From NCBI GenBank assembly GCA_902783085.1, contig CACZPT010000145.1, positions 1-5,462 of the forward strand: a stretch of 5,462 bases of DNA, given 5' to 3'. The notes under the pieces were generated by a model. That model saw nothing but the letters and a program-made list of their open reading frames with translations, did no database searches and was not told where the DNA came from. The stretch's first letter is position 1; every line of letters begins with the position of its first letter. Both the position numbers and the translations under genes were made by a program. Positions 1 through 5,462 of the stretch are shown one piece after another. The stretch is from an uncultured Methanobrevibacter sp. (GTDB lineage: Archaea > Methanobacteriota > Methanobacteria > Methanobacteriales > Methanobacteriaceae).

Positions 1-474
1 ACCACCGATAACTAATGCTTTGTTATCTACTGCTACTTTAGTAGCTTCTAATGGTTCAAGTAATCTTGCTTTTGCAACAGCCATACGAGTTAAGTCTTTT
101 GCTTTCTCGGTAGCTTCTTCAGGTTGATTCATGTGTACCCAAGAGTCTTGTTCCCTTAAGTTAGCAAATTCAAATAAAAATTTGTTTAATCCAGCTTCTT
201 CAACACATCTACGGAAAGTAGGTTCGTGAAGACGAGGAGAACATGCTGCTACAACAATTCTGTTTAAGTTATTTTCTTTAATATCTTCTTGAATCATTGC
301 TTGACCTGGGTCAGAACACATATACTTATAATCCTTTGCAATAACAACATTAGGTAAGTTGCCCGCATATTCAGCGACTTCAGGACAGTTTACTACTCCA
401 CCAACGTTTACACCACAGTGACAGACGTAAACACCTATCCTTAATTCTTCATTATCTCTTATTTCTTCTGCCAT
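1..474 (-). CDS. hdrA: Heterodisulfide reductase subunit A, N-terminal part (cut by window edge)
   Basis: The first 158 residues of HdrA are visible; the reading frame runs open through base 1, so the gene continues outside. HdrA is the FAD and iron-sulfur subunit of the cytoplasmic HdrABC complex, which with MvhADG hydrogenase reduces the CoM-S-S-CoB heterodisulfide while reducing ferredoxin by electron bifurcation. The visible part starts MAEEIRDNEELRIGVYVCHC and has cysteines at 18, 20, 30, 53, 78 and 90, including the motifs VCHCG, MCSDPGQ and AACSPRLHEPTFRRC that are typical of the HdrA N-terminal domain carrying a [4Fe-4S] cluster. The last residues, ALVIGG, are the first strand of the FAD-binding Rossmann fold, cut in the middle of its glycine motif. 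The ATG is chosen because the Shine-Dalgarno AAGGTGA lies 5 bases upstream and the N-terminus fits the family. No selenocysteine codon is seen in this part. Recognition is by remembered family sequence, and is firm. Confidence 0.96.
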   Translation of the reverse strand, partial: MAEEIRDNEELRIGVYVCHCGVNVGGVVNCPEVAEYAGNLPNVVIAKDYKYMCSDPGQAMIQEDIKENNLNRIVVAACSPRLHEPTFRRCVEEAGLNKFLFEFANLREQDSWVHMNQPEEATEKAKDLTRMAVAKARLLEPLEATKVAVDNKALVIGG

Positions 475-479
475 AATTT

Positions 480-486
480 TCACCTT
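480..486 (-). promoter_or_regulatory. Shine-Dalgarno site of hdrA
   Basis: On the minus strand AAGGTGA lies 5 bases ahead of the hdrA ATG and is a strong match to the archaeal anti-Shine-Dalgarno partner. It fixes the start codon. Its 5' end overlaps a perfect 10-base palindrome, CTTGTACAAG (484-493), and it directly follows the right arm of a longer inverted repeat (488-497), so its accessibility in the mRNA could depend on folding. Confidence 0.85.
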
Positions 487-487
487 G

Positions 488-597
488 TACAAGTGTGCGA
501 AATTATCTAATATTTAATAAAAATTTAAGAAAAAATAATATTTCAAATTTTAAAATAGAATATTAGATATTAAATATGTAGTATAAACACACTTATA
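488..597 (-). repeat. Nested inverted repeats in the hdrA upstream region
   Basis: Two pairs of inverted arms are nested. The outer pair on the minus strand is TATAAGTGTG (597 to 588) and CACACTTGTA (497 to 488); all ten positions can pair in RNA, one as a U-G wobble. The inner pair is ATCTAATATT (568 to 559) and AATATTAGAT (514 to 505), a perfect 10-base match enclosing 44 bases. The gaps between the arms are 19 bases on one side and 7 on the other. If transcription begins near base 604 this would fold the leader of hdrA into a long interrupted stem ending next to the Shine-Dalgarno site. The arms could instead be DNA sites for a regulator. The inner arms are very AT-rich, so chance pairing is possible; the outer arms contain more G and C and are less easily dismissed. 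Confidence 0.5.
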
Positions 598-626
598 AAC
601 ATTTCTGAAGAAATATTTGAGTAAAG

Positions 627-636
627 TATATATATA
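627..636 (-). promoter_or_regulatory. Candidate TATA box for hdrA
   Basis: The minus strand reads TTATATATATAC here, preceded by an A-rich stretch (GGATAAAATTT) that could act as a BRE. With usual archaeal spacing of about 25-27 bases, transcription would start near base 604, giving an untranslated leader of roughly 130 bases. A second candidate, TTTATAAG at 592-599, with AGAAATG ahead of it, would give a leader near 95 bases. The sequence alone does not decide between them. Confidence 0.4.
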
Positions 637-733
637 ATAAAATTTTATCCGTTTTAAATCCAGTATAATTAAAAAACAAAGGCTAAAAATAAGTTTTTTA
701 AAAATACATTTAGTAACCTATATTTTTTTAGGA

Positions 734-758
734 AAGTAAAAATTTTAATAAAGAAAAA
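734..758 (-). terminator. Oligo-T transcription terminator after the AEC permease gene
   Basis: Just past the TAG stop of the permease gene the minus strand carries TTTTTCTTTATTAAAATTTT followed by another T-rich run, with further T tracts down to about base 670. Archaeal RNA polymerase commonly terminates at such U-rich tracts without a strong hairpin. The segment is AT-rich overall, so the exact end point is not defined. Between here and the hdrA TATA candidate no coding sequence or RNA gene is apparent. Confidence 0.45.
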
Positions 759-772
759 TTTTGCAATTTTAG

Positions 773-1678
773 CTATAATAACATGATAATAATCGGCAGA
801 GTCAGAAGTGAAAAAATAGTGTTGATAAAAATACAATCAGAAGTCAATTCAAAGTCTAATTTATATGTGATTGCCAGTATGAGAGACAACATACCTGAAG
901 GCATTGCAGCTTCAACAATCGATACACTATATTGCAAATCAACAAGACCAAAAAATGAAACAATAAAAAAAGCAACTAATGGGAAAAATAATAATTTCAT
1001 AACCAATGTGAAAGCAACCATTGATCTATTACGCTTAATACCAATAAAATCTATAGAAATACCCAAAGATATCATAATTACAGGAATAGCCCCATTTCCT
1101 AAATAATTTATAGTATTATTTAATACATCCCCAATTTGAATATTGGCCAAATTCAAACAAACCCCTAAAACAATAGCCCAAAGAGGCGGGAAAAATAAGA
1201 TTTTACGAATAGCTGTTTTTACTGTTCCACCAAATTTCAAAACCAAAACAAAAGATAGAATTAAAAAAGTAAACATAGTAGCAATGTCACAAAAAATAGC
1301 TCTTAAAAAACCATCATAACCAAAAATACCAATATTTACAGGATACCCCATGAATCCAGTATTTGCAATCATTAAAGTTATTAACACACTCCATAATTTT
1401 CTATCTGAAAAATTAAGCTTTTTTAAAATGAAATATGAAACAATACCTGTAATAAAAGATGAAAACAATATAATAAATGGTAAGAATCCTAAAACTGGAA
1501 TAAGCGACAAATCTGCAGAATACAATGCAGAAAATATCATACAAGGTAATAAAACATAAATAACAAGATTATTTAGAGAATCAACATCATTTAAAGAAAT
1601 TAAATCAATTCTTTTAATAAAATAACCTAAAGCAATCATTAAAATGATTGATAAAATAGTAGTTTCAATAGCACCCAT
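773..1678 (-). CDS. AEC (auxin efflux carrier) family membrane permease
   Basis: This 301-residue protein has the architecture of AEC transporters (TC 2.A.69), which are secondary carriers of the cytoplasmic membrane; bacterial members move malate, malonate and other organic anions, and the plant members export auxin. About ten hydrophobic segments can be seen, near residues 4-21, 36-54, 58-84, 95-116, 124-147, 160-180, 188-213, 220-243, 250-271 and 280-301, in two halves as usual for the family. Family-like motifs are the N-terminal LGYFIKRIDLIS...LNNLVIYVLLPCMIF region, ANTGFMGYP (105-113), AIPVIMISLGISI (197-209) and EAAMPSGM (256-263). Length is normal. The ATG fits the family N-terminus, although no Shine-Dalgarno sequence precedes it; a TATA box about 25-30 bases upstream suggests a nearly leaderless mRNA. 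It follows radA by 45 bases on the same strand. The substrate cannot be read from the sequence, and no link to DNA repair or methanogenesis is evident. Confidence 0.9.
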   Translation of the reverse strand: MGAIETTILSIILMIALGYFIKRIDLISLNDVDSLNNLVIYVLLPCMIFSALYSADLSLIPVLGFLPFIILFSSFITGIVSYFILKKLNFSDRKLWSVLITLMIANTGFMGYPVNIGIFGYDGFLRAIFCDIATMFTFLILSFVLVLKFGGTVKTAIRKILFFPPLWAIVLGVCLNLANIQIGDVLNNTINYLGNGAIPVIMISLGISIDFIGIKRNRSMVAFTLVMKLLFFPLVAFFIVSFFGLVDLQYSVSIVEAAMPSGMLSLILAITYKLDFELTSDCIFINTIFSLLTLPIIIMLL

Positions 1679-1695
1679 AAAAATAGATTGTAATT

Positions 1696-1711
1696 AAAAA
1701 TATATAAAAAA
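1696..1711 (-). terminator. Oligo-T terminator of the rpa-radA transcript
   Basis: Thirteen bases past the radA stop the minus strand reads TTTTTTATATATTTTT, a U-rich signal fit for archaeal intrinsic termination. It overlaps the TATA box of the downstream permease gene, so the same stretch appears to serve both functions. Confidence 0.45.
1701..1708 (-). promoter_or_regulatory. TATA box of the AEC permease gene
   Basis: TTTATATA on the minus strand matches the archaeal TATA consensus. Its 5' end lies 30 bases before the permease ATG, so the normal spacing puts the transcription start at or within a few bases of that ATG. This agrees with the absence of any Shine-Dalgarno sequence in the gap. 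Read-through from radA remains possible. Confidence 0.5.
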
Positions 1712-1723
1712 GAGGTATTATAA

Positions 1724-2659
1724 TTAATCTACAATACCATCATTAGTTATTTTAAATACACATTCCCCTTCAGGTAAATGAGGACTGTCAACTAACCTAG
1801 CAATTCTTTTACCAGCCAAACCTTTTTTGAGCCAAATCCTATAAGTAGATGCATGCCCCAAAACATGCCCACCAATAGCTTTAGTAGGACTTCCGAAGAA
1901 AGAATCTGGTTTAGCTTGAACTTGATTGGTAATGAAAACAGCAACATTATAAGTATTAGCAATTTGCTGAAGTGAATGTAAATGTTGATTTAATTTTTGT
2001 TGTCTTACAGCTAATGACTCTCTTCCAACATATTCTGCCCTGAAATGAGCCATTAATGAATCAACAATTACCAATTTAACATTTGTTCCAGATTGAATTA
2101 ATTCATTGATTTTATCAACCATCAATATTTGATGAGAAGAATTAAAAGCACGAGCAACATGAATTTTTTGTAATACTTCATCAACGTCTAATTCAAAACC
2201 ATTAGCTATTTGTTCAATCCTTTCAGGACGGAAAGTATTTTCAGTATCAATAAATACACATTCACCATCAAGTCCACCTTGTTCTACAGGCATTTGAACA
2301 GTAACTGCCAATTCATGGGAAATTTGACTTTTACCTGATCCAAATTCACCAAATACCTCAGTAATTGCTTGAGTCTCAATACCTCCCGCAATTAAATCAT
2401 TGAATCCTTTACTTCCAACAGAAATATGGCCAACATCTTTTCTTCTTTCAAGTACATCAAATGCCGTTTCAAAGTCAATATTTTCAGCTTTACGTGCTGC
2501 TTCAATAACTTTTTCCGCAACACCTTCACCAATTTCAGCTTTAACAGATAATTCTTTAGGAGTAGCTGTAGCTAATCTCATCATGTCTGCAAAACCTGCA
2601 TCTCTTAACTTTTCCGCTGTTTTTTCACCAACACTTGGCAAATCTTCTAATTCTACCAT
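1724..2659 (-). CDS. radA: DNA repair and recombination protein RadA
   Basis: RadA is the archaeal RecA/Rad51 homologue: it polymerises on single-stranded DNA, hydrolyses ATP and carries out homologous pairing and strand exchange. The 311-residue protein is the usual length. In order it shows a helix-hairpin-helix N-terminal domain (LPSVGEKTAEKLRDAGF, 7-23), the FETA polymerisation motif (63-66), the Walker A loop GEFGSGKS (104-111), the Walker B strand LVIVDS (196-201), the L1 DNA-binding region around VGRESLAVRQQKL (211-223) and the L2 region from about 246 to 269 with a GGHVLGH end. The ATPase core is uninterrupted, with no intein. The ATG at 2659 is preferred over a TTG three codons upstream because the family begins MVELEDLP and the Shine-Dalgarno AAGGA sits 9 bases before the ATG but directly abuts the TTG. 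The gene follows rpa by 22 bases and is presumably co-transcribed with it, which fits the joint action of the two proteins on single-stranded DNA. Confidence 0.98.
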   Translation of the reverse strand: MVELEDLPSVGEKTAEKLRDAGFADMMRLATATPKELSVKAEIGEGVAEKVIEAARKAENIDFETAFDVLERRKDVGHISVGSKGFNDLIAGGIETQAITEVFGEFGSGKSQISHELAVTVQMPVEQGGLDGECVFIDTENTFRPERIEQIANGFELDVDEVLQKIHVARAFNSSHQILMVDKINELIQSGTNVKLVIVDSLMAHFRAEYVGRESLAVRQQKLNQHLHSLQQIANTYNVAVFITNQVQAKPDSFFGSPTKAIGGHVLGHASTYRIWLKKGLAGKRIARLVDSPHLPEGECVFKITNDGIVD

Positions 2660-2668
2660 AATAATCAA

Positions 2669-2673
2669 TCCTT
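2669..2673 (-). promoter_or_regulatory. Shine-Dalgarno site that decides the radA start
   Basis: AAGGA on the minus strand lies in the 22-base gap between rpa and radA. It leaves 9 bases to the ATG at 2659 but none to the in-frame TTG at 2668, so it argues for the shorter 311-residue protein. Confidence 0.75.
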
Positions 2674-2681
2674 AATTCAAT

Positions 2682-5303
2682 TTAGTAATATTTTTGTAAA
2701 ATTTTCTTAGGGTTTAGTCTTTTTTCTTCGTTGTATTCATCAAAACTAACATTTGCAATTACTTCAACTGTTAAATCTTCCAAATCATCAATTCTACCCT
2801 CAAGAGCACCAGAATCATCTAAAATAAGATTTACAATCTCATCTTTAGGCATTTCAACTAATTCTTCAACCAAAGTATCGAAGAAAGTTATTGAAATAGT
2901 ACCAGTATTATCTTCTATTCTTGCAGGAAGCATAATGATTGTTCTCGGTTCTTCAATTACAGCACCGCAGTAATCACAAATTGGTTCATCCTCAACTTCA
3001 TCAGGAATATTATTTCCACAATTTGGGCATTTTCTGATTAAAATTTTATCATCACGTAAGTCAGTAAGTTTACCCGTTACACGGACATTTACATCATAAT
3101 CTTCGATAGCTTCAATATTTTTAGGTTTGTAAATTGCTTCTTTTAGCTCGTCATATGATGGTAATTTTAATAATTCTTCATCACTAGGTTTTAGAATAGC
3201 TGTACCACCAGAAACACTTAAGGTTAAGTCTTCATTGTAATAAGAAATTCTAGGGTTTTGGATTTTGAGTGGTTCACCAACTTCAAATTCCCTTTTAGTA
3301 TCATCTCCCCAAAGGGAAACTCTAATAGCTCTTGAATTATCAGCAATTTCAATATTTCTTAAAAGATTTTTGCTTCCATCATCTCTTTCAATTTCACGAG
3401 CATCATATACTTCAAAAATTCTTCCAACAACATAAATATTTTTATCATCTTCATCCAAATCATCGATTTCACGATATTCATAAATCATGTTTTCTAAAGT
3501 TTCAAATGAAGGTAAAAATTTAGCATTTTCATCAGATAATTTAATAACCCTTGAAGAATTTCCAACATTCAATTCTAAATCCTCATATCCCCATCTAGTC
3601 CTAGCATTTTCAATATGATAAGCCTCACCAGGTTTAATATCAATTTCAGTTTTGTCATCCCAGAATACTACTTGGACAATTTCACTACCATCTGAAAATA
3701 CAGATGAACGTACACGACCTTCAGAGTCATCAGATTGTCTTAGGAAAGTTCTTACATCACCAATAGACATTATTCTTCCAATAACTTCAACTTCTTCACC
3801 CTCATCATCACTTGCTTTAATTTGTTCAAGGGTCATTGGTTGTAAACTTTCTTTTATACTGTCAAATAATTCCTTTTGATCGTCAGATAAATTATCAGGA
3901 TTTATTGAAATTTGAGTATTGAAATTAGTATTAATTGAATGGCCATTATCAGTGTATTCATCATAGACAACATTACCACCAATTAATTTAACAACATCTC
4001 TTTTATTAATTTCTAAATCTGCATCATCGCCCCATAACGTGATTCTCATAGAACCAGTGTCATCCATTAATTCAAAGTTTCTTAACTGACCTTCACTATT
4101 ATCCGTTTTTCTTATGAATTTTTTTATATCTTGGACCTTGCTGACAACACCAATGATTGCAATATCTCTATCCCCATCGTCTAAATCTTCAATTTTTGAA
4201 ATTTCCTGACTAAACTCAGGAACATCATAATCACCTTTAATGATTCTTCCATCCCAGTGACTTAATGATAATTCACCATTTCTTTCTCTAACTTGAGCTT
4301 GAAGGATTTTGACTGTATCACCATCATGTAATTTAAGATCATCAATCAATTCAACATTTTTATTCCATAAAGTGTATGAAATATTACCTGTTGCATCTTG
4401 TAATTCAATAGATTGTACTTTACCTTCCTTACCGTTTTTATTATAGGTTCTAACAGTTGGGATTTTTGTAATTCTTGCAATAATATTAACAGTTGAATCA
4501 GCTTCAATGTCTTCAATATTTGTAATATTTTCATTGTAAGCTGGGAAATCTGAAGGATTAAAGTCATTGACTTTTTCAATAGATGATCTAGGTCTCATTG
4601 TGGCTTCAAGACCAGAATATCCATCTTTAATGTCAACATCATGAACTTGGACGATATCTCCTTCAGAAATATTTTTAAGATGTTTAATATTTTCAGTCCA
4701 TAATACAAGGCGAATTTTACCGGAATTATCTTCAAGTTCAACATTACAAACTTTACCATGTTTTCCTTTACTTGTTGTAAATGATTTTACATTGGAAATA
4801 AGCATTACTTTACCAATAATTGATTTATCATTATCCCCCTGTTCAAGTGAACCAATATTATCTGTGGAATGTTCTTTTTTATCTGTTATCATTGGATTTT
4901 CTTCAGTGATGAATTCACCTACGATTTGATCTGCAAAAGTTTCTTCATTCATAAATGAAACATCAGCATTTTCTATTTTTAATTCTTTAATCCTATTAAT
5001 GAACTCATCTTTTGAAATATAGTCTTTAATTTTATCAAATTTTTCTAAAATTGAATTGGTGATGTTAACTTCAACATTATCTGTATTTTCACTAGATATA
5101 TCGCCTAAAAGAGTTTCTTTGTCTAGTAAATTTTCAGTTTTGCCGATGTAATTTTTTACAACATCACGTGCTAAATCAATTTCATCAATGAATGGCAAAT
5201 TTTCATAACTAGTTTTACGTATTTCTTCCATTTCTGCTAAAAATTCTTCTTTAGAAAGTTTATCTTTGATTTTTTCATATTCTTCTAAAATTTCTTTTTC
5301 CAT
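2682..5303 (-). CDS. rpa: Replication factor A (RPA), single-chain multi-OB-fold single-stranded DNA-binding protein with zinc finger
   Basis: RPA binds and protects single-stranded DNA during replication, repair and recombination. The 873-residue chain begins with two related helical modules (about 1-55 and 81-134), sharing the pattern ILExxxKIKDxxSKxEF. Then follow five OB-folds, near 158-240, 268-355, 378-465, 503-585 and 620-703, each with a GxVxxI/V first strand and an L/F-W central motif (LWTEN, LWNKN, LWGDD, FWDDK, LWGDD). A sixth, C-terminal OB-like unit (about 736-870) holds a Cys4 zinc finger at C759, C762, C776 and C779, as in the large eukaryotic RPA subunit and long euryarchaeal RPAs; its W position is replaced by FF. 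Acidic linkers separate the units. It is longer than the roughly 645-residue Methanococcus-type protein. The ATG has GAGGGG 6 bases upstream and a TATA box at fitting distance, making this the first gene of the operon with radA. Unlike some Methanobacteriales genomes where the gene is listed as two ORFs, the frame here is intact. Confidence 0.95.
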   Translation of the reverse strand: MEKEILEEYEKIKDKLSKEEFLAEMEEIRKTSYENLPFIDEIDLARDVVKNYIGKTENLLDKETLLGDISSENTDNVEVNITNSILEKFDKIKDYISKDEFINRIKELKIENADVSFMNEETFADQIVGEFITEENPMITDKKEHSTDNIGSLEQGDNDKSIIGKVMLISNVKSFTTSKGKHGKVCNVELEDNSGKIRLVLWTENIKHLKNISEGDIVQVHDVDIKDGYSGLEATMRPRSSIEKVNDFNPSDFPAYNENITNIEDIEADSTVNIIARITKIPTVRTYNKNGKEGKVQSIELQDATGNISYTLWNKNVELIDDLKLHDGDTVKILQAQVRERNGELSLSHWDGRIIKGDYDVPEFSQEISKIEDLDDGDRDIAIIGVVSKVQDIKKFIRKTDNSEGQLRNFELMDDTGSMRITLWGDDADLEINKRDVVKLIGGNVVYDEYTDNGHSINTNFNTQISINPDNLSDDQKELFDSIKESLQPMTLEQIKASDDEGEEVEVIGRIMSIGDVRTFLRQSDDSEGRVRSSVFSDGSEIVQVVFWDDKTEIDIKPGEAYHIENARTRWGYEDLELNVGNSSRVIKLSDENAKFLPSFETLENMIYEYREIDDLDEDDKNIYVVGRIFEVYDAREIERDDGSKNLLRNIEIADNSRAIRVSLWGDDTKREFEVGEPLKIQNPRISYYNEDLTLSVSGGTAILKPSDEELLKLPSYDELKEAIYKPKNIEAIEDYDVNVRVTGKLTDLRDDKILIRKCPNCGNNIPDEVEDEPICDYCGAVIEEPRTIIMLPARIEDNTGTISITFFDTLVEELVEMPKDEIVNLILDDSGALEGRIDDLEDLTVEVIANVSFDEYNEEKRLNPKKILQKYY

Positions 5304-5309
5304 ACCAAA

Positions 5310-5315
5310 CCCCTC
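5310..5315 (-). promoter_or_regulatory. Shine-Dalgarno site of rpa
   Basis: GAGGGG on the minus strand lies 6 bases before the rpa ATG and confirms the start codon. It is one of the few G-rich stretches in the intergenic region. Confidence 0.75.
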
Positions 5316-5345
5316 GTTAGAAAGTTAATTATTAATTTAAATTAA

Positions 5346-5357
5346 AATATATATAAA
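5346..5357 (-). promoter_or_regulatory. TATA box of the rpa-radA operon
   Basis: TTTATATATATT on the minus strand is a near-ideal methanogen TATA element. Transcription would start around 5327-5332, giving a short leader of about 25 bases that contains the Shine-Dalgarno site at 5310-5315. The preceding bases (CTAAGAC) are only a fair BRE. The position between the CRISPR-like element and rpa gives the operon its own promoter. Confidence 0.7.
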
Positions 5358-5432
5358 GTCTTAGAAAGAGCATTTGATAAGTATTCGTGCGACAAGCTAG
5401 GGTCTATTTCCCATTTAAATCAGTGAAATTTT

Positions 5433-5462
5433 ATTTCAATCCCAGTTATGACGGGATTTTCC
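5433..5462 (-). CRISPR. Possible CRISPR repeat at the window edge (single copy seen)
   Basis: Read on the minus strand, this 30-base element ends in TGGGATTGAAAT, the same 3' end as the 30-base CRISPR repeat I recall as widespread in Methanobacteriales, and ATTGAAA is the usual archaeal type I crRNA 5' handle. By eye 21 of 30 positions agree with that remembered repeat, 12 of them consecutive at the 3' end; the 5' half has diverged. The element contains a 6-base stem, AATCCC with GGGATT, and two further GT/AC pairs inside the loop. If real, the array lies beyond the right edge, is transcribed leftward toward rpa, and this copy is its leader-distal, perhaps degenerate, end. A second repeat is not visible, so an array is not proven; an isolated hairpin is the alternative. 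Confidence 0.45.

Noticed and set aside
475..772. Search for a tRNA, riboswitch class or small gene in the hdrA upstream region
   Set aside because: The sequence is almost all A and T, shows no tRNA arms or recognised riboswitch core, and no open frame with a plausible ribosome site.
783..1106. Open frame of 107 codons on the plus strand inside the permease gene
   Set aside because: It is antisense to a gene with clear family motifs and membrane segments, its product resembles nothing known to me, and no promoter or ribosome site supports it.
2660..2668. TTG start that would lengthen RadA by three residues
   Set aside because: The Shine-Dalgarno AAGGA directly abuts the TTG, leaving no spacing, while the ATG at 2659 has correct spacing and the family N-terminus MVELEDLP.
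2400..2675. Open frame of 91 codons on the plus strand opposite radA and the rpa-radA gap
   Set aside because: It is a shadow of the conserved RadA N-terminal domain in the opposite strand, with a low-complexity serine and threonine-rich product.
4346..4579. Open frame of 77 codons on the minus strand in another frame of rpa
   Set aside because: Its leucine, lysine and isoleucine-rich product follows from AT-rich codons of OB-fold 2 of RPA read out of frame; no start signal is seen.
5404..5419. A second repeat-like stretch (plus strand TATTTCCCATTTAAAT) close to the CRISPR-like element
   Set aside because: It begins only about 30 bases from the first element, too close for a repeat plus spacer, and shares only short matches with it.
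1..5462. A new defence or mobile system in the window
   Set aside because: All complete genes belong to known housekeeping or transporter families, and no transposase, integrase, toxin or cas gene is present; only the edge element hints at CRISPR outside the window.

Overview
The window is AT-rich and looks like the chromosome of a hydrogenotrophic methanogen of the order Methanobacteriales, most likely Methanobrevibacter or a close relative. This rests on the start of an HdrA gene with the Methanobacteriales-type N-terminus, an archaeal RadA recombinase, a very long single-chain multi-OB-fold replication protein A with an embedded zinc finger, and archaeal TATA-type promoters ahead of the genes. 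The genus is an inference; no rRNA is present to settle it.

All four genes lie on the minus strand, so in transcription order the window reads from right to left. At the far right edge (5433-5462) is a 30-base element that resembles the CRISPR repeat common in Methanobacteriales; only one copy is visible. Next come a well-formed promoter and Shine-Dalgarno site, then rpa (2682-5303) and radA (1724-2659), separated by 22 bases and almost certainly one operon. RPA coats single-stranded DNA and RadA forms the strand-exchange filament on it, so the operon is a recombination and replication-repair unit. A T-rich segment after radA probably both ends that transcript and carries the TATA box of the next gene, an AEC-family membrane permease (773-1678) that may be read from a nearly leaderless mRNA.

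Bases 475-772 hold no gene. They contain U-rich tracts that probably terminate the permease transcript, TATA-like candidates for hdrA, and nested inverted repeats whose inner edge lies beside the hdrA Shine-Dalgarno sequence. At the left edge hdrA (1-474, cut by the window) encodes the iron-sulfur/flavin subunit of heterodisulfide reductase, used in the last step of methanogenesis and in flavin-based electron bifurcation.

The genes themselves are ordinary housekeeping genes. No new multi-gene system is visible. The points most worth checking are the possible CRISPR array edge upstream of rpa, the structured hdrA leader, the duplicated helical N-terminus of RPA, and the overlapping terminator/promoter between radA and the permease gene.
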